Source: CAYTPE01 sp964439885 (lineage in GTDB: Bacteria > Patescibacteriota > Patescibacteriia > Magasanikbacterales > GWA2-37-8). Taken from it: 34,152 nucleotides of DNA. Of this stretch, positions 6,722 through 14,028 are shown in pieces. The notes beneath the pieces are model-generated. The model saw only the letters and a list, made by a program, of their open reading frames with translations, made no database searches and was not told the origin of the DNA. A program made the translations under genes and the position numbers. The stretch spans positions 1 to 34,152 of the forward strand of contig CAYTPE010000004.1 in assembly GCA_964439885.1 (NCBI GenBank), in the 5' to 3' direction. How positions within the stretch are numbered: the first letter of the stretch is position 1; every line of letters starts with the position of its first letter.

Positions 6722-7282
6722 ATGAAAAAGATAACTCTTGGTTTTATTGGTCGGCTCGCTTCGGGCAAGGGAACAGTGACGGCTTATCTCAAAGAAAAGT
6801 ACGGTTGCAATACCTACCGATTTTCCACCATGCTACGCGATGTGCTCGATCGTATGTATATCGAAAAGAGTCGCGAAAATCTACAAAAAATTTCCAAAAT
6901 TTTACGTGAACATTTTTCTCAAGACATCATGAGTCGCGTGATTGCCGAAGATGTTAAGAAAGACACTGGTGATTTGGTAGTCGTCGACGGGGTACGCCGC
7001 CCCTCGGACATCACCTACTTAGAAAAAGACCCGAGCTTTCGCCTGGTGTTTATCGATGCTGAACCGAAAACGCGCTGGCAGCGGCTGGTGAAACGCAATG
7101 AGAACCCTGGCGACGATACTAAAACTTTTGAAACTTTTACCATCGAAGATAACGCCGAATCTGAACAAGAAATAGCGAACCTGGGTGCCCAGGCTCATTA
7201 TACCATTGATAATAATGGCGACATGGGTTCGCTCTACTTACAAGTTGATGAGATTTTAAACAAAATCAGAAATGAAAATTAG
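6722..7282 (+). CDS. P-loop nucleotide-kinase-like protein
   Basis: The frame is open from 6596, but the start is the ATG at 6722, one base after the upstream stop, giving 186 aa and putting the P-loop near the N-terminus. Residues 8-17 (GRLASGKGTV) form a Walker A loop of the adenylate-kinase/dNMP-kinase type. VVVDGVRRPSDI (about 84-95) fits the Walker B/substrate-binding Asp and Arg region, and a lid-like segment WQRLVKRNENPGDD follows. The gene overlaps dUTPase by 11 bp and follows dCMP deaminase by one base, so it most likely phosphorylates a deoxynucleotide; a dephospho-CoA kinase relative is the main alternative. tmk is present separately, so this is not needed as thymidylate kinase. 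Confidence 0.75.
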   Translation: MKKITLGFIGRLASGKGTVTAYLKEKYGCNTYRFSTMLRDVLDRMYIEKSRENLQKISKILREHFSQDIMSRVIAEDVKKDTGDLVVVDGVRRPSDITYLEKDPSFRLVFIDAEPKTRWQRLVKRNENPGDDTKTFETFTIEDNAESEQEIANLGAQAHYTIDNNGDMGSLYLQVDEILNKIRNEN

Positions 7283-7694
7283 CATCAAACGCCTCCACCC
7301 CGAAGCTAAGCTTCCCTCCTACGGCCACCCGGGTGATGCCGGGCTTGATTTATTTTCACTTGAAACCTATACGCTTGAACCTGGCGAGCGAAAAATCTTT
7401 CCTGTTGGCTTTGCCATCGAAATCCCGTATGGATACGTTGCCCTTGTGAAAGACAAAAGCAGCATTCCCAAAGAAGGGCTCCACACCTGGGGCGGTGTTT
7501 TTGACGCTGGTTTTCGTGGAGAATACAATGTCGGCCTGGTAAACCTGGGGCAAAAAGCGTATACTATAGAAAAAGGACAAAAAATCGCACAGCTCCTCAT
7601 CATACCGGTCGTGGCAGCAGAACTGACCGAGGTAGACGAACTCTCCGAGAGCAGCCGCGGCAGTGGGCAATTTGGCAGTACGGGGAAGTTTTAG
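7272..7694 (+). CDS. dut: dUTP diphosphatase
   Basis: Trimeric dUTPase hydrolysing dUTP to dUMP and PPi, which keeps uracil out of DNA and feeds ThyA. All five motifs are present in 140 aa: motif 1 PGDAGLDL (20-27), motif 2 KDKSSIPKEG (60-69), motif 3 GGVFDAGFRGEYNV (74-87) with catalytic D78, motif 4 GQKIAQLLI (102-110), and the C-terminal arm motif 5 RGSGQFGSTG (129-138). Two departures from consensus are seen: motif 2 reads DKSSI instead of the common RSG/RSS-L form, and the motif 3 Tyr that packs on deoxyribose is F81. Both are conservative enough for activity. The start overlaps the preceding gene by 11 bp. Confidence 0.93.
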   Translation: MKISIKRLHPEAKLPSYGHPGDAGLDLFSLETYTLEPGERKIFPVGFAIEIPYGYVALVKDKSSIPKEGLHTWGGVFDAGFRGEYNVGLVNLGQKAYTIEKGQKIAQLLIIPVVAAELTEVDELSESSRGSGQFGSTGKF

Positions 7695-7701
7695 GCAAGC
7701 C

Positions 7702-7730
7702 TTGACAAAAACCTTCTTTTAGAGTATACT
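7702..7730 (+). promoter_or_regulatory. Consensus promoter of the coiled-coil gene
   Basis: TTGACA (7702-7707), 17 bp, TATACT (7725-7730), starting eight bases after the dUTPase stop. Confidence 0.87.
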
Positions 7731-7756
7731 ACTACGTTTTTTAATAAAAACTATAT

Positions 7757-9196
7757 ATGTCTTTTTTTGATCGATTTCGAGGCAAAAAAAATGAAACGGA
7801 ATTTGTGGCTCCAAAGACCCAGGAAGTCGCTACTCCGGTGGTCAGCACTACTGCGATTCAGCGACGCGAAGCAGTGGAAACACCTGCCAAAATTAAGGCT
7901 GTTAAAAAAAGTATTGATAAGATGTCTCTCGGTGGTGATCCGAACGAAAAAACGGCTGTATTGCCTGGACGCGAAACGGTGGCAGATATAATCCCACGTA
8001 AAAGTTTTTGGGAGAGACTGGGATTCAAATCAAAAGCCGACAAAGCTGTGGAAGCTGAATTTAAACAAACCGTGGCTAATGGAAAAATTGCTGCCACTCG
8101 CCGAGCTAACACTGAACGCACTGAACGAGAAGTGAGCGAAGGATATCGATTGCATAACACCTCATCGCTGGGCAAAGAAGTAAAGCCATCTCGCAGCGGC
8201 AAAGGTTTTTCGCGCTCCGAAGAAGCCTGGTTTGATGTGGGCGAACAAATGAACGCTCGCGCGCAAAAAATTGCAGACGAGCCAAAAGAAGATTTTACAG
8301 ACATGTATTCTAACGTTGGTTTGACAGATAGTACTGAAGAAAAAATGGTTGAACGAGGTAATAAAAAAATAACCAAACAACGTGCTAAAGAGAAAAAACT
8401 CGCTGAAGCCGATGCCGCCTTTTACCAAGAAGAGAGAGCACGCGAAGAAGCGTACCAAAAACAACTAGCCGAACACCGCGCTGCTGTACCGGATGAAAAC
8501 GCCCCAATGTCAGACGTGCATGCAGAAGTTGACTCTAAAGCCGAACCCCTTCCCCCCGAACTGGTTGAACCTTCGCTGGCACAAACATACTTTGATCAAC
8601 TGAGCAGTAGAGCGGATCAAGAATTTGCTCTTAGTCTTAGTGCCGTCGACGAATCGACGCGCGAAGATCGTTTAAATCGTTATCCGGCGGCAAACGCGGA
8701 TGCGAAAGCCGCTCTTGTTGCCTATGCAAAGAACGCTGGATTGGTTAAGTGGGATTTTGATCAACCGGCTTTCCGATTACAGCGTGACGAAGCTGCCCGA
8801 GCCGAAGCAGAACGTGAAGCTGAGGAAAGAGAATGGGCCGAAGCGATCGCCAAAGCTAAAGACAAAATTTTACGCGCTGAAATTAAAGAGCGGGCGACCA
8901 AAAAATTTGATGCAAAATATGGTCGAAAAGCTTCGGTTACTGAACAGCCAAAAACAGAAAAACCAAAAATTGATCCTAAAATTGAAGAAAAATTACGCCG
9001 AGTTATTGCGCAGGTAAACGAACGAAGTGCTCAACGACCGCGCGTTATTGAAATGACCGCTGAACCTGCAAGTCCCGCTGAAGTTCATATAGAAAATGCT
9101 AAACGGTCCTGGGACAAAGCTGGACTCGATAGTGGCGATATCACAAACTGGGTTGATGACGAGTCACAAGATGATGCGAGCCAAAAGGCAGCCTAA
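7757..9196 (+). CDS. Hypothetical charged coiled-coil protein, 479 aa
   Basis: A soluble-looking protein with no signal peptide or membrane span and no family that I recognise. It is very rich in Lys, Glu, Ala and Arg. Long heptad-like helices are seen around residues 195-245 (MVERGNKKITKQRAKEKK onward) and 345-390 (DEAARAEAEREAEEREWAEA onward), separated by an acidic Pro-rich linker (DENAPMSDVHAEV, AEPLPPELVEPS). The N-terminus SFFDRFRGKKN and FWERLGFKSK at about 84-93 are short amphipathic patches that could bind a membrane or a partner. It has its own perfect promoter and terminator inside the thymidylate cluster, so expression is probably strong and independent of it. A structural or scaffolding role is a guess. 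Confidence 0.7.
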   Translation: MSFFDRFRGKKNETEFVAPKTQEVATPVVSTTAIQRREAVETPAKIKAVKKSIDKMSLGGDPNEKTAVLPGRETVADIIPRKSFWERLGFKSKADKAVEAEFKQTVANGKIAATRRANTERTEREVSEGYRLHNTSSLGKEVKPSRSGKGFSRSEEAWFDVGEQMNARAQKIADEPKEDFTDMYSNVGLTDSTEEKMVERGNKKITKQRAKEKKLAEADAAFYQEERAREEAYQKQLAEHRAAVPDENAPMSDVHAEVDSKAEPLPPELVEPSLAQTYFDQLSSRADQEFALSLSAVDESTREDRLNRYPAANADAKAALVAYAKNAGLVKWDFDQPAFRLQRDEAARAEAEREAEEREWAEAIAKAKDKILRAEIKERATKKFDAKYGRKASVTEQPKTEKPKIDPKIEEKLRRVIAQVNERSAQRPRVIEMTAEPASPAEVHIENAKRSWDKAGLDSGDITNWVDDESQDDASQKAA

Positions 9197-9206
9197 AATA
9201 TATTAC

Positions 9207-9238
9207 AAAAACCACTCCTCACCGAGTGGTTTTTTTGT
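9207..9238 (+). terminator. Terminator of the coiled-coil gene
   Basis: AAAACCACTC (9207-9217 region) pairs with GAGTGGTTTT (9224-9233) around loop CTCACC, then continues in T. Confidence 0.9.
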
Positions 9239-9252
9239 TTATAATCCACATA

Positions 9253-9281
9253 TTGCCACCCCTGCCGCTTTTCGCTATACT
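9253..9281 (+). promoter_or_regulatory. Promoter of the thyA-folA-tmk operon
   Basis: TTGCCA (9253-9258), 17 bp, TATACT (9276-9281), giving a leader of about 17 nt before thyA. Confidence 0.78.
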
Positions 9282-9304
9282 AGATTCTACTTTTCTATTT
9301 TTCT

Positions 9305-10177
9305 ATGCAAGCGTATCTCGACATTGTGCGAAAAGTCTTGGAAACAGGACACCGAAAAGACGACCGCACCGGTACCGGCACTATTGCCATTGCCGGAGCT
9401 ATGTTTGAACATGACATGGCTACAGGGTTTCCGCTGCTCACCACCAAAAAAGTGCCCTATCGGCTCGTTGCCACCGAACTTGAATTTTTCATCAAAGGTA
9501 TTACCGACAAGAGATGGCTGCAAGAGAGAAATAACCACATCTGGGACGAATGGTGCACGCCACTCAAAGTACCGTATGCCAAAGATGAAGAAACTAAAAA
9601 AAGAATGTTTGAAGAGCGTGACCTTGGCACCATTTACGGCTGGGAATGGCGGCATTTTGGCGCGCAGTATGTTGACTATCAAACTGACTACACGGGGCAA
9701 GGGGTAGACCAGCTTAAATACGTCGTTGAAACACTCAAAAAAGAACCGACCAGTCGCCGTATGCTCGTGCTCGCTTGGAATCCGCTCGATATCAACAAAG
9801 CTGTACCGCCTTACTGCCATTACGGATTTCAAGTGACGGTCATTGATGGTCGGCTTAACCTACTGTGGAATCAACGTTCGGTAGATGTGGCGCTTGGGCT
9901 GCCGTTCAATATTGCGAGTTACGCCACGCTACTTCACTTGCTTGCCAAAGAAACTGGCCTTAAAGAAGGTAAACTGGTTGGCTTTCTGGCAGATGTGCAT
10001 ATATACTCGAACCATATTGATGGACTCAAAGAGCAGCTCACCCGCGACCCCAATAAGTATCCGCTTCCCAAAATTCAAACCGATAACTTTACCTCTATTT
10101 TCGAGTGGAAAGCGGAAGACACACAAATTATTGGTTACGAAAGCTACCCTCGGATTGCGTTTGAAATCGCGGTGTAA
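9305..10177 (+). CDS. thyA: Thymidylate synthase
   Basis: Converts dUMP and methylene-THF to dTMP and dihydrofolate. The 290-aa product shows the whole ThyA signature: DDRTGTGT (19-26, phosphate-binding Arg21), EPTSRRMLVLAWNP (147-160, the Arg pair from the partner subunit), PPYCHYGFQV with nucleophile Cys171, QRSVDVALGLPFNIASYA (190-207), and HIYSNHIDGL (232-241). Asn202 is the residue that selects dUMP over dCMP, so it is a true dTMP synthase rather than a dCMP hydroxymethylase. The gene is followed after 25 bp by folA, which recycles the dihydrofolate. Confidence 0.97.
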   Translation: MQAYLDIVRKVLETGHRKDDRTGTGTIAIAGAMFEHDMATGFPLLTTKKVPYRLVATELEFFIKGITDKRWLQERNNHIWDEWCTPLKVPYAKDEETKKRMFEERDLGTIYGWEWRHFGAQYVDYQTDYTGQGVDQLKYVVETLKKEPTSRRMLVLAWNPLDINKAVPPYCHYGFQVTVIDGRLNLLWNQRSVDVALGLPFNIASYATLLHLLAKETGLKEGKLVGFLADVHIYSNHIDGLKEQLTRDPNKYPLPKIQTDNFTSIFEWKAEDTQIIGYESYPRIAFEIAV

Positions 10178-10202
10178 AAAATAATTCATTCAACTCTTCC
10201 TC

Positions 10203-10679
10203 ATGCCCTTCTCACTCATTGCCGCGGTGGCCAAAAATAACTGCATCGGCTCAAAAAATAAAATTCCGTGGAACATCCCGGAGGATTTTCAATTTTTTAA
10301 AAAAACCACACTCGGCAAAACGTGTGTGATGGGGCAGATGACGTATGAATCGATCTTGGGATATCTTGGTAAACCACTCCCTGGCCGCAGCACGGTGGTC
10401 GTAACGAAGGATCCGAATTATCAGGCGGCCCCGGGAGTGCGCGTTTTGCACAATCTAGACGACGTCTTTACCACACTTGCCAATGAAGACGTTTTTATTT
10501 GCGGCGGCGCGAGTATCTACCAACAAACTATCGACCGCGTGGACACACTTTATATCACCCACATCCATAAAGAATACGACGGTGACGCTTTTTTCCCCAC
10601 AATTGATATGAACAAGTGGAGAGAGGTGGCGCGCGATGATCACGAAAGATTTTCGTTTGTGACATACGCTCGTGCTTAG
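10203..10679 (+). CDS. folA: Dihydrofolate reductase
   Basis: NADPH-dependent reduction of dihydrofolate made by ThyA. The 158-aa product has IAAVAKNNCIGSKNKIPWNIPEDFQFFK (7-34) with the catalytic acidic residue in PED, the cofactor loop GKTCVMGQMTYESI (38-51; the common GRKT or GRRT appears as GQMT), PLPGRSTVVVT, and FICGGASIYQQTI near 100, the second NADPH-binding loop. Length is normal. It lies between thyA and tmk. The stop codon is embedded in a heptanucleotide repeat (10674-10708), so the last residues may have been reshaped by that repeat. Confidence 0.95.
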   Translation: MPFSLIAAVAKNNCIGSKNKIPWNIPEDFQFFKKTTLGKTCVMGQMTYESILGYLGKPLPGRSTVVVTKDPNYQAAPGVRVLHNLDDVFTTLANEDVFICGGASIYQQTIDRVDTLYITHIHKEYDGDAFFPTIDMNKWREVARDDHERFSFVTYARA

Positions 10680-10708
10680 CGCTTATCGCTTAGTACTGAG
10701 AACTTATT
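10674..10708. repeat. Degenerate heptanucleotide repeat between folA and tmk
   Basis: Five 7-nt units: GCTTAGC, GCTTATC, GCTTAGT, ACTGAGA, ACTTATT, with a dyad at CTTAGTACTGAG. The folA stop codon lies in the first unit. Confidence 0.65.
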
Positions 10709-10719
10709 AACACCTCTCT

Positions 10720-11427
10720 ATGTTCATCATGGTAGACGGCATCGACGGCAGCGGCAAAAGCTCGGTTATACATGCTTGGAAAGAAGAACTTACCCGCCAA
10801 GGTAATACGATTTTCGATTTAAAACAATATCTTGAAAAACAAAACCACTATCCGGACTATAGCGAACTGAGTTCATACGATTTTATATTCAGCGCCGAAC
10901 CAACCTTTACTGGCGTAGGCAAGGTAATTCGCGAGGAACTGATTAAAAATGGTACCACCTACCCCCCACTCGCTGTTGCCGAAGCCTATTCTCTTGATCG
11001 GTTAATTCTGTACACAAAAATTATAATTCCAGCCCTCAAAAACGGTAAATGCGTGATCCAGGACCGTGGGGTGAGCACATCACTGTGCTATCAGTCGCTC
11101 ATGGATGGTTTGAACGACTCGACACTCACCGCGCTCCCCGGGAACGCGCTCGCGCTGGAGCACCGACCCGACCATTTGGTGCTCGTAACTGCTTCGCCAA
11201 AAATTGCTTTAGAGAGACTCGGTAAGCGCACCCACAAGCAGGACGATGTGATTTTCGAAAAAATGGATTTTCTTACCAAGATTGCTGAGCGTTTTGTCTC
11301 TCGTGAGTATCAAACACTTTTCACTTCGCGTGGTACAGTGATTCATGAATTGTCGGGCGAACCAGAACTTGCTATAATGAAAGCTGAGAGCCTAAAGCTC
11401 TTTGAATCACTTCTTCATACACACTAA
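10720..11427 (+). CDS. tmk: Thymidylate kinase
   Basis: Phosphorylates dTMP to dTDP. The P-loop GIDGSGKSS is at residues 8-16 directly after the first strand. The DR motif is in VIQDRGVSTSLCYQ (about 112-125), corresponding to the DRY-type loop that binds dTMP, and a lid segment with RLGKRTHKQDD follows. At 235 aa it is about 20-30 residues longer than usual, mainly in the 35-60 region (KQNHYPDYSELSSYDF), where the dTMP-binding helix lies. It is the last enzyme of the thyA-folA-tmk run; the following membrane protein starts 1 bp after its stop. Confidence 0.9.
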   Translation: MFIMVDGIDGSGKSSVIHAWKEELTRQGNTIFDLKQYLEKQNHYPDYSELSSYDFIFSAEPTFTGVGKVIREELIKNGTTYPPLAVAEAYSLDRLILYTKIIIPALKNGKCVIQDRGVSTSLCYQSLMDGLNDSTLTALPGNALALEHRPDHLVLVTASPKIALERLGKRTHKQDDVIFEKMDFLTKIAERFVSREYQTLFTSRGTVIHELSGEPELAIMKAESLKLFESLLHTH

Positions 11428-11428
11428 T

Positions 11429-12193
11429 ATGCTCATTTCGCTCACCGAATTACTCGGTCGCAGCTGGAAATTTACTACCGCCCACTGGCGCGCGCTTGCG
11501 CCATATATGGCGTGGCTTTTTATCCCTACCCTGGTGCTCGCTTTGGCAGGGTACGGCGCTATCATGGTATCGGGCTATAGCGCTGTTTTGAATCTTGTGA
11601 TACTAGTACTTCTCGCGCTCCTTATTGTTGCAAATTACATACTTGGACTCTGGGTGTCGCTTTCACTCACCTACACGATCGGTCATGGGTTAGGCGAAGG
11701 AGTGCCGACTCCATGGCGAGTTGCCTTTGGAAGCACTCGCGCACTTATTTGGCCAGCTCTGTTCAGCTCACTTCTCGCGGGCCTGATTTTTATAGGCGGA
11801 ACCCTCTTATTTATTGTTCCCGGCATTGTCTTTGCCGGTTGGTATTTGTTTGTGGTGTATGAGGTAGTCTTCGATCAAAAGCGAGGGCTTGCCGCCCTAC
11901 GTGGTAGTAAAGCATTGGTGGCTGGCCGGTGGTGGCATGTGGCTATTCGGTTCATTGTGCCGCTTATGGTGTATGGACTCATCTCGGTAATGTTGCAAAC
12001 ACTCTTTCTTGCCATCCTGCCAACTCCCGCCACAGTTTTTTATAACCAGTTATTGAACAATACCGTAACCGCGCTTATCAATAGTCTCATCGCCCCATTT
12101 GTGGTAGCGGCCACGGTAGAACTTTACATTAGCGCAAAGCAAACGCCTGTACCCGTGAGGCCAGCCAAGTCCCGTCTAAACGAACCGGCTTAA
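11429..12193 (+). CDS. Polytopic membrane protein, unknown function
   Basis: The frame is open from 11402, but I place the start at the ATG at 11429, just after the tmk stop, which gives 254 aa. About five to six hydrophobic spans are visible, roughly at residues 24-50, 52-80, 110-140, 140-160, 175-205 and 215-235. The pattern LFIVPGIVFAGWYLFVVYEVVF followed by AALRGSKALVAGRWWHV is reminiscent of DUF975 or glycerophosphodiesterase-type membrane domains found in many Patescibacteria and Gram-positives, but this is a resemblance, not an identification. The C-terminal tail is basic and cytoplasmic. The terminator stem overlaps the final codons. Confidence 0.75.
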   Translation: MLISLTELLGRSWKFTTAHWRALAPYMAWLFIPTLVLALAGYGAIMVSGYSAVLNLVILVLLALLIVANYILGLWVSLSLTYTIGHGLGEGVPTPWRVAFGSTRALIWPALFSSLLAGLIFIGGTLLFIVPGIVFAGWYLFVVYEVVFDQKRGLAALRGSKALVAGRWWHVAIRFIVPLMVYGLISVMLQTLFLAILPTPATVFYNQLLNNTVTALINSLIAPFVVAATVELYISAKQTPVPVRPAKSRLNEPA

Positions 12194-12205
12194 GCCGGTT
12201 TTTTG
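12183..12205 (+). terminator. Terminator overlapping the membrane-protein stop codon
   Basis: A near-perfect palindrome AACCGGCT-TA-AGCCGGTT (12183-12200) followed by T6; the gene's stop codon (12191-12193) sits in the hairpin. Confidence 0.85.
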
Positions 12206-12218
12206 TTGCGCCTCAGGG

Positions 12219-12247
12219 TTGCCAAAGAGCCCTCAAAATGGTACCCT
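12219..12247 (+). promoter_or_regulatory. Possible promoter of gatB
   Basis: TTGCCA (12219-12224), 17 bp, TACCCT (12242-12247). The -10 box is weaker than elsewhere in the window. Confidence 0.45.
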
Positions 12248-12270
12248 ACGGATACTTTTAACTACTCGGT

Positions 12271-13839
12271 ATGGAAGGATATCGCCCTATCATCGGCCTC
12301 GAAATTCACGTCGAGCTCAAAACCAAAAGTAAGATGTTTTGCGCCTGCCAAAATGATCCATTTTCAGCAGAGCCCAACACCCACATCTGCCCTATTTGCT
12401 TGGCTCATCCAGGCACCTTACCTGTACCCAACCGAGAAGCGATTGTGGGTGCGGTGAAAATCGCCAAGGCGCTCGGATGCACGGTAAACCCGCATTCTAA
12501 ATTCGATCGCAAACATTACTTCTACCCGGACCTGCCCAAAGGCTACCAAATTTCCCAGTACGATGAACCGATTGGTGAACATGGCAGCATTACACTTACT
12601 CTTACCGACAAAAACCATCGCTCTACTGCCACGATTGGCATCACGCGCGCGCATTTGGAAGAAGATACCGCGAAATTAAACCACGGCACAGCTAACAGTA
12701 CACTTGTCGACTTCAACCGTACCGGTGTGCCGCTCGTTGAGATTGTTTCCGACCCGGATATTGAAAGCGGTGTGGAAGCTAAGGCCTACTGCCAAGAATT
12801 ACAGCTCATTTTTCGGTATTTAGGCGTCAGCGATGCCGACATGGAAAAGGGCCAGATGCGCTGTGAAGCCAACGTATCGGTACAAAAGGACGGTACGTGG
12901 ACAAATGAACATGGAGTAATCAAGCCAGTAGCAGGCGCGGCGCTCAATGCCAAGGTTGAAGTCAAAAATATCAATTCATTCCGATCGGTGGAAAAGGCGA
13001 TTGATTTTGAAATCAAACGCCAGCTTGAGCTGATTAAAAAAGGTGAATCGTGGCAACAAGAAACACGTGGCTGGGACGACACGAAGCAGGAGACCGTGCA
13101 CCAACGCTTCAAAGAAACAGCGGCAGATTATCGCTACTTCCCCGACCCGGATATCCCTGCTTTTGAACCGCTCAAACTGGCAAAGGACCTGACACTTCCC
13201 GAACTGCCCTTGGCTCGCCGCACTCGCTTCCACGAGGAGTATGGATTCTCATACGCAGACGCGCTCATGCTTACCGCCAGCAAAGAATGGGCCGAATATG
13301 CCGAACACGTGATGAGTGAACTCACTGAATGGCTTCACAGCCTGCCCGAGACGCACGAATGTGTGCTCACGGACAAAAACACTGATCGCCCACCGATTTG
13401 CAAACCCACCAAAGAGCTAGCCCGGCTCGCGGGCGGCTGGCTTACCACCAAACTGATGGGCGCCATGAACGAGCGCGGCATTGACATTCGCGTGCTGAAA
13501 GTAAAGCCAGAGAATTTTTCCGAACTGGTCGCGCTTGTGTACGCGAACCGCGTCAATTCCACCAACGCCCAGAAAATACTCAGCGACATGCTGGATTCAG
13601 GTGTGGATATGGATCCGACCCATATTATGGAAGAAAAAGGCTACGGGCAAATTTCCGACGAGGGGAAGCTCGGCGCGATTGTGGAAGAAGTGATCAAAAA
13701 CTACCCAGCACAAGTTGAACAGTTCAAAAGCGGCAAAGAACCGATTATCAAATTCCTCATCGGTATGGCCATGAAGGCTTCGGAGGGAAGTGCTGATCCG
13801 GTGATGGTGGAAAAACTGTTGAGAGAAAAAATGAAGTAA
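12271..13839 (+). CDS. gatB: Asp/Glu-tRNA(Asn/Gln) amidotransferase subunit B
   Basis: Kinase-transamidase subunit of GatCAB, which converts mischarged Glu-tRNA-Gln or Asp-tRNA-Asn. The 522-aa product opens with the cradle domain signature YRPIIGLEIHVELKTKSKMF, has the zinc-binding Cys set C28, C30, C43, C46 in FCACQ and THICPICLAHPG, the conserved FDRKHYFYPDLPKGYQISQYD (about 82-102), and TGVPLVEIVSDPDI. The C-terminal helical GatB/YqeY tRNA-binding domain covers about residues 370-520 (KELARLAGGWLTTKLM onward). GatA and GatC are not in the window, so the complex is encoded in pieces. It indicates that the organism makes at least one amide tRNA indirectly. Confidence 0.96.
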   Translation: MEGYRPIIGLEIHVELKTKSKMFCACQNDPFSAEPNTHICPICLAHPGTLPVPNREAIVGAVKIAKALGCTVNPHSKFDRKHYFYPDLPKGYQISQYDEPIGEHGSITLTLTDKNHRSTATIGITRAHLEEDTAKLNHGTANSTLVDFNRTGVPLVEIVSDPDIESGVEAKAYCQELQLIFRYLGVSDADMEKGQMRCEANVSVQKDGTWTNEHGVIKPVAGAALNAKVEVKNINSFRSVEKAIDFEIKRQLELIKKGESWQQETRGWDDTKQETVHQRFKETAADYRYFPDPDIPAFEPLKLAKDLTLPELPLARRTRFHEEYGFSYADALMLTASKEWAEYAEHVMSELTEWLHSLPETHECVLTDKNTDRPPICKPTKELARLAGGWLTTKLMGAMNERGIDIRVLKVKPENFSELVALVYANRVNSTNAQKILSDMLDSGVDMDPTHIMEEKGYGQISDEGKLGAIVEEVIKNYPAQVEQFKSGKEPIIKFLIGMAMKASEGSADPVMVEKLLREKMK

Positions 13840-13870
13840 TAAAAAACAAAATAGCTGTGGACATCCGGCT

Positions 13871-13899
13871 TTGACCGGACACCCATGTTTTGTTACACT
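13871..13899 (+). promoter_or_regulatory. Promoter of a short transcription unit after gatB
   Basis: TTGACC (13871-13876), 17 bp, TACACT (13894-13899). It lies 31 bp after the gatB stop and only about 60 bp before a terminator. Confidence 0.7.
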
Positions 13900-13905
13900 A
13901 TGGCA

Positions 13906-13982
13906 GATATGCACCATCCTCATATTGCACTTTCTGAGACAACGTCTTGGTAACGGCCACTCGCGAGGGTGGTTATTTTTTT
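13906..13982 (+). ncRNA. Candidate small RNA or leader-peptide transcript, about 77 nt
   Basis: The promoter at 13871-13899 would start RNA near 13906, and the terminator at 13957-13982 would end it, giving a transcript of about 77 nt. A 14-codon ORF at 13909-13953 (MHHPHIALSETTSW) begins almost at the predicted 5' end and contains three His codons in its first five residues, as in a leaderless or leader-peptide arrangement. It may be a free small RNA, or an attenuator for the amidohydrolase at 14029, although no antiterminator pairing is evident. Prediction rests on promoter and terminator alone. Confidence 0.45.
13957..13982 (+). terminator. Terminator of the short transcription unit
   Basis: CCACTC (13957-13962) / GGGTGG (13967-13972) with a GCGA tetraloop, followed by TTATTTTTTT. 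It could also stop read-through from gatB. Confidence 0.82.
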
Positions 13983-14009
13983 GCCAAAACAATTGAGCAA
14001 TTTAACACT
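13981..14009 (+). promoter_or_regulatory. Possible promoter of the amidohydrolase operon
   Basis: TTGCCA (13981-13986), 17 bp, AACACT (14004-14009). The -35 box is fused to the preceding terminator's T run, as at 6142. Confidence 0.45.
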
Positions 14010-14028
14010 ATAACAATTTCAAAACGGT

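Noticed and set aside
13597..13992. 131-aa minus-strand ORF over the gatB 3' end
   Set aside because: Overlaps conserved gatB coding sequence and lacks any recognisable features.
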